Of a stretch of DNA of 6,990 nucleotides, positions 1-6,130 are shown in pieces. The translations under genes were made by a program, and so were the position numbers. Under the pieces are notes generated by a model. It was not told the DNA's origin. It made no database searches and saw only the letters and a program-made list of their open reading frames with translations. Within the stretch, counting starts at the first letter, position 1. Each line of letters begins with the position of its first letter. This DNA is from Anaerolineae bacterium (GTDB lineage Bacteria; Chloroflexota; Anaerolineae; Anaerolineales; Villigracilaceae), in contig JAFLCF010000215.1 in NCBI GenBank assembly GCA_017303735.1, forward strand, positions 1-6,990. The letters are read 5' to 3'.

Positions 1-179
1 TTCTCGCTCAACAAACTGATCGCAAACCCAACATGGATAATGCAATACTCGCCGACCTTCGCTTCGGGCACATAACTCAAACATGCCTCGCGAAAGATGC
101 CGCCAAAATCCACCTTCGCCATTTGCAGTCCATTGCTTTCATACACGTCAATAATTTTTCCTGGAACACCTAAACACAT
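1..179 (-). CDS. hypC: HypC, hydrogenase assembly chaperone (3' end cut by window edge)
   Basis: HypC/HybG/HupF-family small chaperone that binds the Fe(CN)2CO precursor with HypD and delivers it to the hydrogenase large subunit in the cytoplasm. I translated the minus strand from the ATG at 179-177. It begins MCLGVPGKI, the family hallmark, with the essential Cys2 exposed after Met removal. It continues to a typical VGEYCIIHVGFAIS stretch. Fifty-nine codons are visible; the family is usually about 75-90 residues, so only the tail is missing. The start is one base past the hypF stop (TGA-A-ATG), and a GAGG ribosome site lies inside the last hypF codons (185-188), so translation is probably coupled to hypF. 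hypD and hypE would be expected next, outside the window. Identification is firm from the N-terminal motif. Confidence 0.95.
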   Translation of the reverse strand, partial: MCLGVPGKIIDVYESNGLQMAKVDFGGIFREACLSYVPEAKVGEYCIIHVGFAISLLSE

Positions 180-180
180 T

Positions 181-2475
181 TCAACCTCGCAATCTCGAAG
201 CAGCGATATACGCCTGCCCCAATGAGAGTCCGCCATCGTTGGTCGGAACTTCTCGATGAATATAAATTTCAAAACCATCCTCACGCAATAACGAAATCGT
301 TTTTTGCAGCAAGGTCATGTTCTGCCAAACCCCGCCCGATAACACCACACTTCGCAGCGAAGTATCACGGCTGATGTTCTGAACCGTCTCGCGCACTGCT
401 TCTGCCAACCCATTATGAAACCGAGCGGATATTTTTGATGTGGGGATTCCCGCCATCACATCCTTTATCAACGCCTCAACAACGCCTCTGACTCGTACCT
501 GACCTGCCTCAACCCCAAAGACATATTGCCCCGCCTCAGCCGAATCTGCCATCGCCTCAAATTCAATCGCTGCCTGCCCTTCGTAGTTGACCTTTTGCCT
601 CACACCCGCCAACGCCGAAACCGCATCGAACAACCTGCCCATGGAAGAAGCCATCGGCGTATTGATTTTCTTTTCAAGTTGCACACGCAATGTGACTTGG
701 TCTTCAGCGCAAAATTCGTTGACAGACTCCAATGCATCATCCCAATCCAAACCAAGACTCCATAACAAAGCCAACGCTGTTCGCGCCGGTTTCTTGATGG
801 CTGCATCCCCGCCGGGCAAAGGGAAATATTCCAACTGCGCCGCCCGTTGATACGACTTGGCATCTGCCACCAAAAACTCCCCGCCCCAAATCGCGCCGTC
901 AGCCCCGTAACCTGTCCCATCGAATGACACGCCGATGACGGGTTCAGTCAGTCCGTGCTCTGCCATGCACGCCGTAACATGCGCGTGGTGATGTTGAACA
1001 GCGAAGGTTGGAAGGTTTTCACGTTCAGCACGTTCCAATGCGTATCGAGTCGCTAGGTAATTTGGGTGCATGTCATGAGCAATTGCCACTGGCTTCACTC
1101 GAAACAATCGCTCGAAATGCTCCACGCCCTGCTCAAAGGATTTCAAAGTCTCATAATTTTCCATATCGCCAATGTGGTGACTTAGGAAGGCGTAATTTCC
1201 ATTCGTGAGGCAGAAGGTATTTTTCAGTTCTGAGCCCGTTGCAAGGATTTGAGGAACATCGAAAGGCAATTTCACTGGAAATGGTGAATAGCCTCTTGAA
1301 CGCCGAATTGGATAAATGTTTGAACGTTTCAACGTTTCAACGTTTGAACGTTCAAGCGTGCGAACGACAGAATCATCGCATCGAATATGAATATCTCTAT
1401 CGTGCATGAGAAATGCATCTGCAAGTTTGGCAAGACGTTCGCGGGCTTCGGTATTGTCGGTGGCGATGGGTTCTTCAGAGAGGTTGCCGCTGGTCATGAC
1501 AAGTGCAGTGAATAGTGAATTGGTGAATAGTAAATAGTGAAGCGGTGTATAGGGCAGCATCACCCCGAGCCATTCTTGCTTTGGGGAAACTTCTTCGACG
1601 ATAGTTGATTCAGTTTTCCTTTTTAGTAAAACAATCGGGCGAGCGGACGATGTAAGTAAATCCTTCTCTTCATCACTGACAAAGCAATGCGTTTCGATAG
1701 TTTCGAGATCGGGCATCATCAATGCGAAAGGCTTATCCACGCGCAGTTTGCGGGCGCGGAGTTCGGTTACGGCTTTAGCATTTGTTGCGTCACATGCGAG
1801 ATGAAATCCACCCAGACCTTTTATGGCAACTATTTTTCCTTCCGCCAGTAATCTTTGCGTTTCGACAATAGCTTCATCATTCATTATTCCGCATTCATTA
1901 TTCTGAACTTCAAGCCATACCTTCGGTCCACAAACGGGGCACGCCACCGGCTGCGCATGAAAACGTCGATTCGTCGGGTCTTTGTATTCGCGTTCGCAAT
2001 CGGGGCACAACTTGAATCCCGCCATCGTCGTGAATGGACGGTCGTAGGGAATGTCTTGAATGATGGTGAAACGTGGTCCGCAGTTGGTGCAGTTGATAAA
2101 GGGATAACGATAGCGTCTGTCAGTGGGGTCGAAGAGTTCGCGCAGGCAGTCGTCGCAGATGGCAACATCAGGTGAGATGGGCTGGAAGGCGCCGTCGACA
2201 CTTTCAGAGTGGATAATGTCAAATTGGGTGAACCCGTTACCGGGTCCGAATGAGGCGGTGAAGTCGTCTATGCGCGAGAGGGGTGGGGCGTCATCCCGTA
2301 ATTTTTGCAAGAAGGAGTCCAATGCATCCTTATCCCCATCAGCTTCAATCACTACACCTGCGGATGTATTCTTGACCCAGCCTTTGAGGTTGAGCGTGGT
2401 GGCAAGGTTGTAAACGAATGGACGAAAACCAACCCCTTGCACAACCCCCGTGATGTGAACCTTAACGTTGTTCAT
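181..2475 (-). CDS. hypF: HypF, carbamoyltransferase for hydrogenase cyanide ligands
   Basis: HypF uses carbamoyl phosphate and ATP to make carbamoyl-adenylate and transfers the carbamoyl group to the C-terminal Cys of HypE, the first step to the active-site cyanide ligands. The 764 residues match the usual family length. Domains in order: acylphosphatase-like (about 4-90, GVVQGVGFRPF with Arg18, and Asn36); two zinc-finger modules with Cys107/110/129/132 and Cys157/160/179/182, each CxxC-x18-CxxC; a YrdC/Sua5-like domain (about 200-390, KGLGGFHLA at 219-227 and KPFALM at 248-253); and a Kae1/TobZ-like C-terminal domain with HHHAH at 495-499, FDGTGYGADG at 518-527 and LSGGVWQN at 712-719. The start is set by TAATG overlap with the hypB stop, so the two are likely translationally coupled. 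Three short tandem repeats fall in the coding sequence (about residues 190-201, 311-323 and 375-388); the reading frame stays open through all of them. Confidence 0.97.
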   Translation of the reverse strand: MNNVKVHITGVVQGVGFRPFVYNLATTLNLKGWVKNTSAGVVIEADGDKDALDSFLQKLRDDAPPLSRIDDFTASFGPGNGFTQFDIIHSESVDGAFQPISPDVAICDDCLRELFDPTDRRYRYPFINCTNCGPRFTIIQDIPYDRPFTTMAGFKLCPDCEREYKDPTNRRFHAQPVACPVCGPKVWLEVQNNECGIMNDEAIVETQRLLAEGKIVAIKGLGGFHLACDATNAKAVTELRARKLRVDKPFALMMPDLETIETHCFVSDEEKDLLTSSARPIVLLKRKTESTIVEEVSPKQEWLGVMLPYTPLHYLLFTNSLFTALVMTSGNLSEEPIATDNTEARERLAKLADAFLMHDRDIHIRCDDSVVRTLERSNVETLKRSNIYPIRRSRGYSPFPVKLPFDVPQILATGSELKNTFCLTNGNYAFLSHHIGDMENYETLKSFEQGVEHFERLFRVKPVAIAHDMHPNYLATRYALERAERENLPTFAVQHHHAHVTACMAEHGLTEPVIGVSFDGTGYGADGAIWGGEFLVADAKSYQRAAQLEYFPLPGGDAAIKKPARTALALLWSLGLDWDDALESVNEFCAEDQVTLRVQLEKKINTPMASSMGRLFDAVSALAGVRQKVNYEGQAAIEFEAMADSAEAGQYVFGVEAGQVRVRGVVEALIKDVMAGIPTSKISARFHNGLAEAVRETVQNISRDTSLRSVVLSGGVWQNMTLLQKTISLLREDGFEIYIHREVPTNDGGLSLGQAYIAASRLRG
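1314..1353 (-). repeat. Five-copy 8-base tandem repeat (AAACGTTS) inside hypF
   Basis: Read on the minus strand the units are GAACGTTC, AAACGTTG, AAACGTTG, AAACGTTC and AAACATTT, back to back. The first copy also forms part of a 12-bp perfect palindrome TTGAACGTTCAA (1344-1355). It covers codons of about residues 375-388 of HypF (LERSNVETLKRSN), between CDDSVVR and PIRRSRGY, which in other HypF proteins, as I remember them, are joined by a short non-repetitive link. Because 8 is not a multiple of 3, each unit is read in a different frame, so the protein shows only a loose RSN repetition. Confidence 0.9.
1508..1543 (+). repeat. Heptamer tandem repeat (GTRAATA) inside hypF
   Basis: On the plus strand the units are GTGAATA, GTGAATT, one extra G, GTGAATA, GTAAATA and GTGAAGC. 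It lies in the coding region for about residues 311-323 of HypF (LHYLLFTNSLFTA), within the YrdC-like domain just before the conserved VMTSGN. The frame remains open. The same unit in reverse orientation recurs between hoxY and hoxH. Confidence 0.8.
1873..1907 (+). repeat. Heptamer tandem repeat (TTCATTA) inside hypF
   Basis: Five consecutive 7-base units start with TTC: TTCATCA, TTCATTA, TTCCGCA, TTCATTA, TTCTGAA. A 12-base stretch CATTCATTATTC occurs exactly twice, 14 bases apart (1878 and 1892). It encodes about residues 190-201 (QNNECGIMNDE), the linker between the second zinc finger and the YrdC-like domain. Confidence 0.82.
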
Positions 2476-3131
2476 TATTTTTTCGAGTGATCAATTAACC
2501 AATCAACCCAGGCTTGCAGACCTTCGCCAGTACGGCACGATAATAGGAATGTGGTGACGTTTGGATTGAGGACTTGCACGCCTTGCGTGAAGTAATCCAT
2601 GCGGAAGTCGACGTAAGGCAATAAATCAATTTTATTGACGACGAGTGCGTCCACGCCACGATAGGTGCCGGGATATTTATATGGCTTATCGTCGCCTTCG
2701 GGCACAGATGCAACGAGGATGGTCTTGTGTGTGCCAAGTTTGAAGTTCGCCGGGCAGACGAGGTTACCAACGTTTTCAACAATGAGCAGATCAAATTGCG
2801 TGAGGTCGAGTTGGTCGAGCGCGCCACGCAGCATCACTGCATCGAGATGGCAATCGCCACCCGTGTTGATCTGCACGGCAGCACCTGCACCAGCAGCAGC
2901 GGCGCGGTCTGTATCGATGGAAGTGGCGATGTCACCATCCACCGCGGCAACGCGTAATTTGCCTTTGAGCAATGGCAGCGTTTTTTCGATGAGTGAAGTC
3001 TTGCCTGCGCCAGGCGAAGCGATGATATTGATGGAGAAAACGCCAGCCGCTTCGATACGCGCGAAATTCTCTTCCGCGAGGCGGTCATTGGCATTTAAGA
3101 TATTTTCAACAACTTGGATTCTTTGGGTCAT
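2475..3131 (-). CDS. hypB: HypB, nickel-insertion GTPase
   Basis: SIMIBI-class GTPase that works with HypA to load nickel into the large-subunit precursor. The 218 residues contain the P-loop SPGAGKTS (39-46), the DGD switch segment (65-67), INTGGDCHLDA (88-98) carrying the Cys94-His95 metal-site pair, a further family Cys126 in ENVGNLVCP, and the guanine-specificity NKID at 166-169. The N-terminus has neither the CxxCGC high-affinity nickel motif of the E. coli protein nor a His-rich nickel-storage stretch, so this is the short form. The stop overlaps the hypF start by one base. An 82-base gap (3132-3213) separates it from hypA; it is the longest gap in the cluster, has no hairpin, and shows neither a clear ribosome site at the hypB ATG nor a promoter I can defend. 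Confidence 0.97.
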   Translation of the reverse strand: MTQRIQVVENILNANDRLAEENFARIEAAGVFSINIIASPGAGKTSLIEKTLPLLKGKLRVAAVDGDIATSIDTDRAAAAGAGAAVQINTGGDCHLDAVMLRGALDQLDLTQFDLLIVENVGNLVCPANFKLGTHKTILVASVPEGDDKPYKYPGTYRGVDALVVNKIDLLPYVDFRMDYFTQGVQVLNPNVTTFLLSCRTGEGLQAWVDWLIDHSKK

Positions 3132-3213
3132 AAGAGTATTCTACGACCGACCCTGAATATGAAGTAGTCCCTTATTCCCACAATTCGGGTGATTTTCTTC
3201 CGTATTTTGCCGG

Positions 3214-3558
3214 TCAGTTTTCTACATCAATGGTCTCTAAAAAAAACTCTTCACCTGCCAATATCTTTGCGCCGACACCGCCACATTGTGGGCAGATCAG
3301 TTCGCCATCTTTCGGGTGATATTTTTTGAAACAGGTCATACACTGCAATTCAGCAGGGACGCGCCGAAAGCTCAATACAGCCTTTTCGGCAATGGTGTCT
3401 TTCGCGATGGTTTCCCAATAAAACTGTATCGAATCATCCACCATGCTGGAAAGTTCACCAATGACAATGTTCAGCGCCGTGACCTGTTTGGCTTTGGCTT
3501 TTTCGGCGTGCTCAAGTGCGATCTTTAATAGATTTTGTGTGACGGAAAGTTCATGCAT
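3214..3558 (-). CDS. hypA: HypA, nickel metallochaperone
   Basis: HypA/HybF-family metallochaperone delivering Ni(II) to [NiFe]-hydrogenase with HypB. The 114-residue product is family length. It starts MHELSV, where His2 and Glu3 belong to the N-terminal nickel site; this fixes the ATG at 3558-3556. The structural zinc site is Cys73, Cys76, Cys89 and Cys92 (CMTC and CPQC). An AGAGG ribosome site lies about 10 bases upstream (3569-3573), a slightly long spacing. It is preceded by the protease gene with a 42-base gap and followed by hypB. The length, motif order and context leave little doubt. HybF would be the only close alternative and has the same role. Confidence 0.97.
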   Translation of the reverse strand: MHELSVTQNLLKIALEHAEKAKAKQVTALNIVIGELSSMVDDSIQFYWETIAKDTIAEKAVLSFRRVPAELQCMTCFKKYHPKDGELICPQCGGVGAKILAGEEFFLETIDVEN

Positions 3559-3600
3559 ACTATAGATACCTCTAAGACGAAAAACGGCTCAGCCTTAATC

Positions 3601-4101
3601 TCAAGCCTGTTTCAGCGGTTCTCGGGCATTCATCCACGCCCAGGCTAAGTCCACGGCTTGGGGCACAAGATCAGCCGTCGGCGCGGAAAGGACGCGCGAA
3701 AACAGGAACTGATATCCCCGCACCGAGAGTAACGCCGCATCCGGTTTGTGGTGATAGATCGTCTCACAAATGGACATCAACGATTGCGCCGTGAGGTGAT
3801 GCGTGAACGGCGATTTTTGAAAATCGCTTTCCACATCAATGATACGCACTTCTTCAGGGATGTTCCCTGTGTGCGCATCCACAAAACAGACGTATTCATA
3901 TTGAGAAATATCTTCTGCCATTTCGGGCGTCAGTTGCAGATGAAAGACAAAGTCCACTTGTGGGTCTTCGGGAAAATCATCCTCATACGAAGCAGGCGCA
4001 GATAACCCCATGCGCACCGTCAACTCTCGCAGAATGTGCCACGCAACACCATCATCTTCGCGGTCTGGGTTTCCATAGCCTAGTAATAAAAACTTTTTCA
4101 T
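3601..4101 (-). CDS. hoxW: Hydrogenase maturation endopeptidase (HoxW/HybD/HycI family)
   Basis: Nickel-dependent endopeptidase that removes the C-terminal peptide from the large-subunit precursor after nickel insertion, the step that closes the active site. The 166-residue product begins with the family signature GYGNPDREDDG (8-18). By position, Asp17 matches the first metal ligand (Glu16 of E. coli HybD), Asp75 in FVDAHTG matches the second, and His101 or His102 in FTHHLT matches the third. The N-terminus has a typical MKKFLLLGYGNP beta strand. An AGAGG ribosome site (4106-4110) lies 4 bases before the ATG. The location in the operon, with hoxH just upstream apart from the CBS gene, suggests HoxH is the substrate. 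The family is clear; the symbol hoxW is inferred from the HoxYH-like partner genes. Confidence 0.88.
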   Translation of the reverse strand: MKKFLLLGYGNPDREDDGVAWHILRELTVRMGLSAPASYEDDFPEDPQVDFVFHLQLTPEMAEDISQYEYVCFVDAHTGNIPEEVRIIDVESDFQKSPFTHHLTAQSLMSICETIYHHKPDAALLSVRGYQFLFSRVLSAPTADLVPQAVDLAWAWMNAREPLKQA

Positions 4102-4120
4102 TCAACCTCTAAAACATTCT

Positions 4121-4153
4121 AAACCTCCGAGGTCTTTAATGCCTCGGAGGTTT
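4121..4153. repeat. 12-bp perfect inverted repeat (REP-like hairpin) after the CBS gene
   Basis: AAACCTCCGAGG (4121-4132) and its exact complement CCTCGGAGGTTT (4142-4153) flank a nine-base loop. It fills most of the 58-base gap between the CBS gene stop and the protease start. In the direction of transcription the stem ends in GGTTT, followed by AGAATGTTTT, so the U-tract is weak and interrupted. It may be a dispersed palindromic element, a weak terminator or an mRNA processing or stabilising hairpin. The same sequence in many places in the genome would favour the first. Confidence 0.75.
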
Positions 4154-4159
4154 CATAAG

Positions 4160-4606
4160 TTACTGACCATACCCCGTTCCAAGAATGTAATGCTCAAGTT
4201 TTGAGACATTGCCTTTTTCCTGTTCGATCAATGCCTCTGCCAACCTGCGGATGGAGACGACACCTACGACCTCTCCTTTTTCGACAATAGGCAGGTGACG
4301 GACATGGTGTTTATACATCAACTCGGCACATTCTGAAAGCAAAGTCTCCGGGTTGACCATCACCAGGTCTCGACTCATCATCTCTCGCACAAGTGTATCT
4401 TTTGCAAGCCTGCCTTTGAGTTCCCCTTGACGGGCGTAATCACGCTCGGTGAAGATGCCTGTGATCTTTTCATCTTCCGTCACCAAGAGAGCGCCGACAT
4501 TGGACTTGCTCATTTCCTCCAATGCTCTCATAACAGTCTCGTCAGCAGAGATGGTGTAAACCTCAGCGCGAGATTTTTCATCGATGATTTTGCGAACGGT
4601 TGACAT
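4160..4606 (-). CDS. Two-CBS-domain protein in the hydrogenase operon
   Basis: Small stand-alone protein of 148 residues made almost wholly of a CBS pair: CBS1 at about 14-62 (VGALLVTEDEKITGIFTERDYAR) and CBS2 at about 76-127 (VRHLPIVEKGEVVGVVSIRRL). Such Bateman modules usually bind adenosine nucleotides (AMP, ADP, ATP, NAD(H) or SAM) and act as energy or redox sensors. No enzymatic or DNA-binding domain is attached, nor a membrane segment. The ligand here is unknown. The segment FTERDYAR and the C-terminal tail about 128-148 look like a widespread bacterial CBS family. A strong AAGGAG ribosome site (4613-4618) lies six bases before the ATG. It sits between hoxH and the protease and is bracketed by palindromes at 4121-4153 and 4628-4660. 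A role sensing the adenylate or NAD state for the hydrogenase is inference from position only. Confidence 0.9.
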   Translation of the reverse strand: MSTVRKIIDEKSRAEVYTISADETVMRALEEMSKSNVGALLVTEDEKITGIFTERDYARQGELKGRLAKDTLVREMMSRDLVMVNPETLLSECAELMYKHHVRHLPIVEKGEVVGVVSIRRLAEALIEQEKGNVSKLEHYILGTGYGQ

Positions 4607-4612
4607 GTGAAA

Positions 4613-4618
4613 CTCCTT
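4613..4618 (-). promoter_or_regulatory. Strong Shine-Dalgarno site of the CBS gene
   Basis: AAGGAG lies six bases before the ATG at 4606-4604. It is the best ribosome site in the window and follows the hairpin at 4628-4660. It supports the ATG at 4606 as the start and suggests the CBS gene is translated independently rather than by coupling to hoxH. Confidence 0.8.
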
Positions 4619-4627
4619 CCTTGCTTG

Positions 4628-4660
4628 CGCTCGTTTGGAGGCGAAGCCCTCAAACGAGCG
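4628..4660. repeat. 10-bp perfect inverted repeat between hoxH and the CBS gene
   Basis: CGCTCGTTTG (4628-4637) and its exact complement CAAACGAGCG (4651-4660) flank 13 bases that can fold further as GGC-GAA-GCC (4640-4648). In the transcript it forms a strong hairpin starting six bases past the hoxH stop. No run of U follows it, and the CBS ribosome site comes after ten bases, so it looks more like an mRNA 3'-end protector or processing site than an intrinsic terminator. Confidence 0.75.
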
Positions 4661-4666
4661 GGATTG

Positions 4667-6094
4667 TTAATCACGTTTCAGTGTCTTGATCATTGTACCG
4701 TCTGGGGCGATAAAGTCAACTTGGATGGGCATTTGCCCAACGGCATGGGTGGAGCAGGACAGGCACGGGTCATAGGCGCGGATGGCGGCTTCGACGCGGT
4801 TGAGCATCCCTTCGTGGATATCCGGTCCCTTGACATAGGTCTTGGCGACGCTGTCCACGGCGTTAGTCATTGCCCAGTTGTTGTGACCGGTCGAAACGAT
4901 CAGATTCACTTTGAGTAGTTTGCCATTTTCGTCCGCTGTGTAATCGTGGATGAGTGTTCCGCGTGGAGCTTCGAGCACGCCTACACCGTGCCCCGTGTAA
5001 TTCTTGCGGGTGTTGAGAATGTCAGTACTTGTGATGTCTTTGTCTTCGCAAAGGACACGAGCGCGTTCTGCCGCGAACAAGGCTTCGATGAGACGGGCGT
5101 AGTGATAGTACAGCGTGTTCTCAACCATCTTGCCGTTGTTGAGTTGCTTGAACGCTTTGAGTTCATCATTTGCCAGCGGAGTATCGATCTTCTCGGCGAG
5201 GTTCAAGCGTCCCAGCGGACCGACGCGATACACGCCGCCCGGATAGCCCAGTTTTTTATAATACGGGAATTTGAGATACGACCACGGCTCAACGTGTTCC
5301 GCAATGTGATCCAAGTAATTGGCAACCGGGAATTTTTCCAGCGGCTTGCCTTCGCGGCTAATGAGGCGGATGTCGCCATCGTAGAGTTCCAGTCCGTTTT
5401 CAGGCGTGGTTAGACCGAAGTAACCAGTGGGGAAGACGGCGAACTTGTTGATGTCTTCCATGTTCTTCGCCGCCCAGTCTTTCATGATCTGGATGCCCAG
5501 CTGCAATGTTTCAACAGCAGTGTCTACGCCCTGCAAAATAGAGTCGCGTTCCTGCATGGTCAATGTTTTATTCACGCCGCCTGGCACGGCAAAGACCGGG
5601 TGCAGTTTGCGTCCGCCCAGGGTTTTGATGATCTCCTGACCAAACTTGCGCAACTGCACAGCCTTGACGGTCAATTCAGGGTTTGCGCCGATCAAACCGA
5701 CCACACTGCGAATTTCTGGCGAAGCATCAAAACCAAGCAACAGGTCGGGTCCTGCCAGTTCAAAGAAATGCATGCCATGGCTTTGAATGACCTGTCCCAT
5801 GTGCATCAGTTCGCGCAACAGACTCGCCGGGCGCGGAGGGGTTTGCCCCGTCAACGCATCGCTGGCTTTTGCCGCCGCGAGGTGATGGCTCACCGGGCAG
5901 ATGCCGCAAATGCGCGGGGTGATCTGCGGCATTTCAAAATACAAACGCCCTTCGCAGAATTTTTCAAACCCGCGGAACTCGTTGACGTGCATGTAAGCAT
6001 GGTCAACGGTATTGTCATCTTTCATATGGATCGTCACCTTGGCGTGACCTTCAATACGGGTGACGGGCTCAATCGTAATTTTTTGTGTTGTCAT
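4667..6094 (-). CDS. hoxH: [NiFe]-hydrogenase large subunit, HoxH-like (group 3d type)
   Basis: Catalytic subunit carrying the NiFe(CN)2CO site, splitting or forming H2 in the cytoplasm with the small subunit. The 475-residue precursor starts with [13 protein letters not shown]. The first nickel motif is [11 protein letters not shown] (Cys63 and Cys66) and the second is DPCLSCSTH (Cys444 and Cys447, with His450). The 25 residues after His450 ([11 protein letters not shown] and onward) are the peptide removed by the maturation protease, which is encoded two genes downstream. The pattern RVGPLGRLN and [11 protein letters not shown] and the overall look match the bidirectional HoxH of cyanobacteria as I remember it. 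The start is chosen for the full N-terminal motif and the GAGGTG ribosome site at 6100-6105, 5 bases before the ATG. I cannot exclude a close group 3 relative. Confidence 0.96.
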   Translation of the reverse strand: MTTQKITIEPVTRIEGHAKVTIHMKDDNTVDHAYMHVNEFRGFEKFCEGRLYFEMPQITPRICGICPVSHHLAAAKASDALTGQTPPRPASLLRELMHMGQVIQSHGMHFFELAGPDLLLGFDASPEIRSVVGLIGANPELTVKAVQLRKFGQEIIKTLGGRKLHPVFAVPGGVNKTLTMQERDSILQGVDTAVETLQLGIQIMKDWAAKNMEDINKFAVFPTGYFGLTTPENGLELYDGDIRLISREGKPLEKFPVANYLDHIAEHVEPWSYLKFPYYKKLGYPGGVYRVGPLGRLNLAEKIDTPLANDELKAFKQLNNGKMVENTLYYHYARLIEALFAAERARVLCEDKDITSTDILNTRKNYTGHGVGVLEAPRGTLIHDYTADENGKLLKVNLIVSTGHNNWAMTNAVDSVAKTYVKGPDIHEGMLNRVEAAIRAYDPCLSCSTHAVGQMPIQVDFIAPDGTMIKTLKRD

Positions 6095-6099
6095 AATCT

Positions 6100-6105
6100 C
6101 ACCTC
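6100..6105 (-). promoter_or_regulatory. Shine-Dalgarno site of hoxH
   Basis: GAGGTG lies five bases before the ATG at 6094-6092 and directly follows the heptamer repeat. It decides the hoxH start. Confidence 0.75.
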
Positions 6106-6130
6106 AATTACTAATCTCTATTTACTATTT
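6103..6130 (-). repeat. Heptamer repeat (AAATAGT-like) in the hoxY-hoxH gap
   Basis: On the minus strand AAATAGT, AAATAGA, GATTAGT and AATTGAG follow each other directly after the hoxY stop (TAG, 6131-6133), ending at the hoxH ribosome site. The period is 7 with degeneration toward the hoxH end. It resembles the GTRAATA repeat in hypF, in opposite orientation. It occupies nearly the whole 36-base gap. Confidence 0.65.

Noticed and set aside
1314..1353. Possible CRISPR array
   Set aside because: The units are only 8 bases and directly adjoin with no spacers; it is a simple tandem repeat in a coding region.
2665..3156. Plus-strand open frame of 163 codons over hypB
   Set aside because: It is antisense to conserved hypB, rich in Ser/Ala/Pro as expected of a shadow frame, with no family resemblance.
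3132..3213. Promoter for hypB in the 82-base gap after hypA
   Set aside because: TAGAAT near 3139-3144 could pass for a -10 box, but no -35 box at proper spacing is found, so I do not list it.
3576..3597. Possible intrinsic terminator between the protease gene and hypA (GGCTGAGCC followed by TTTTT on the minus strand)
   Set aside because: The stem is only three base pairs, too weak to stop transcription.
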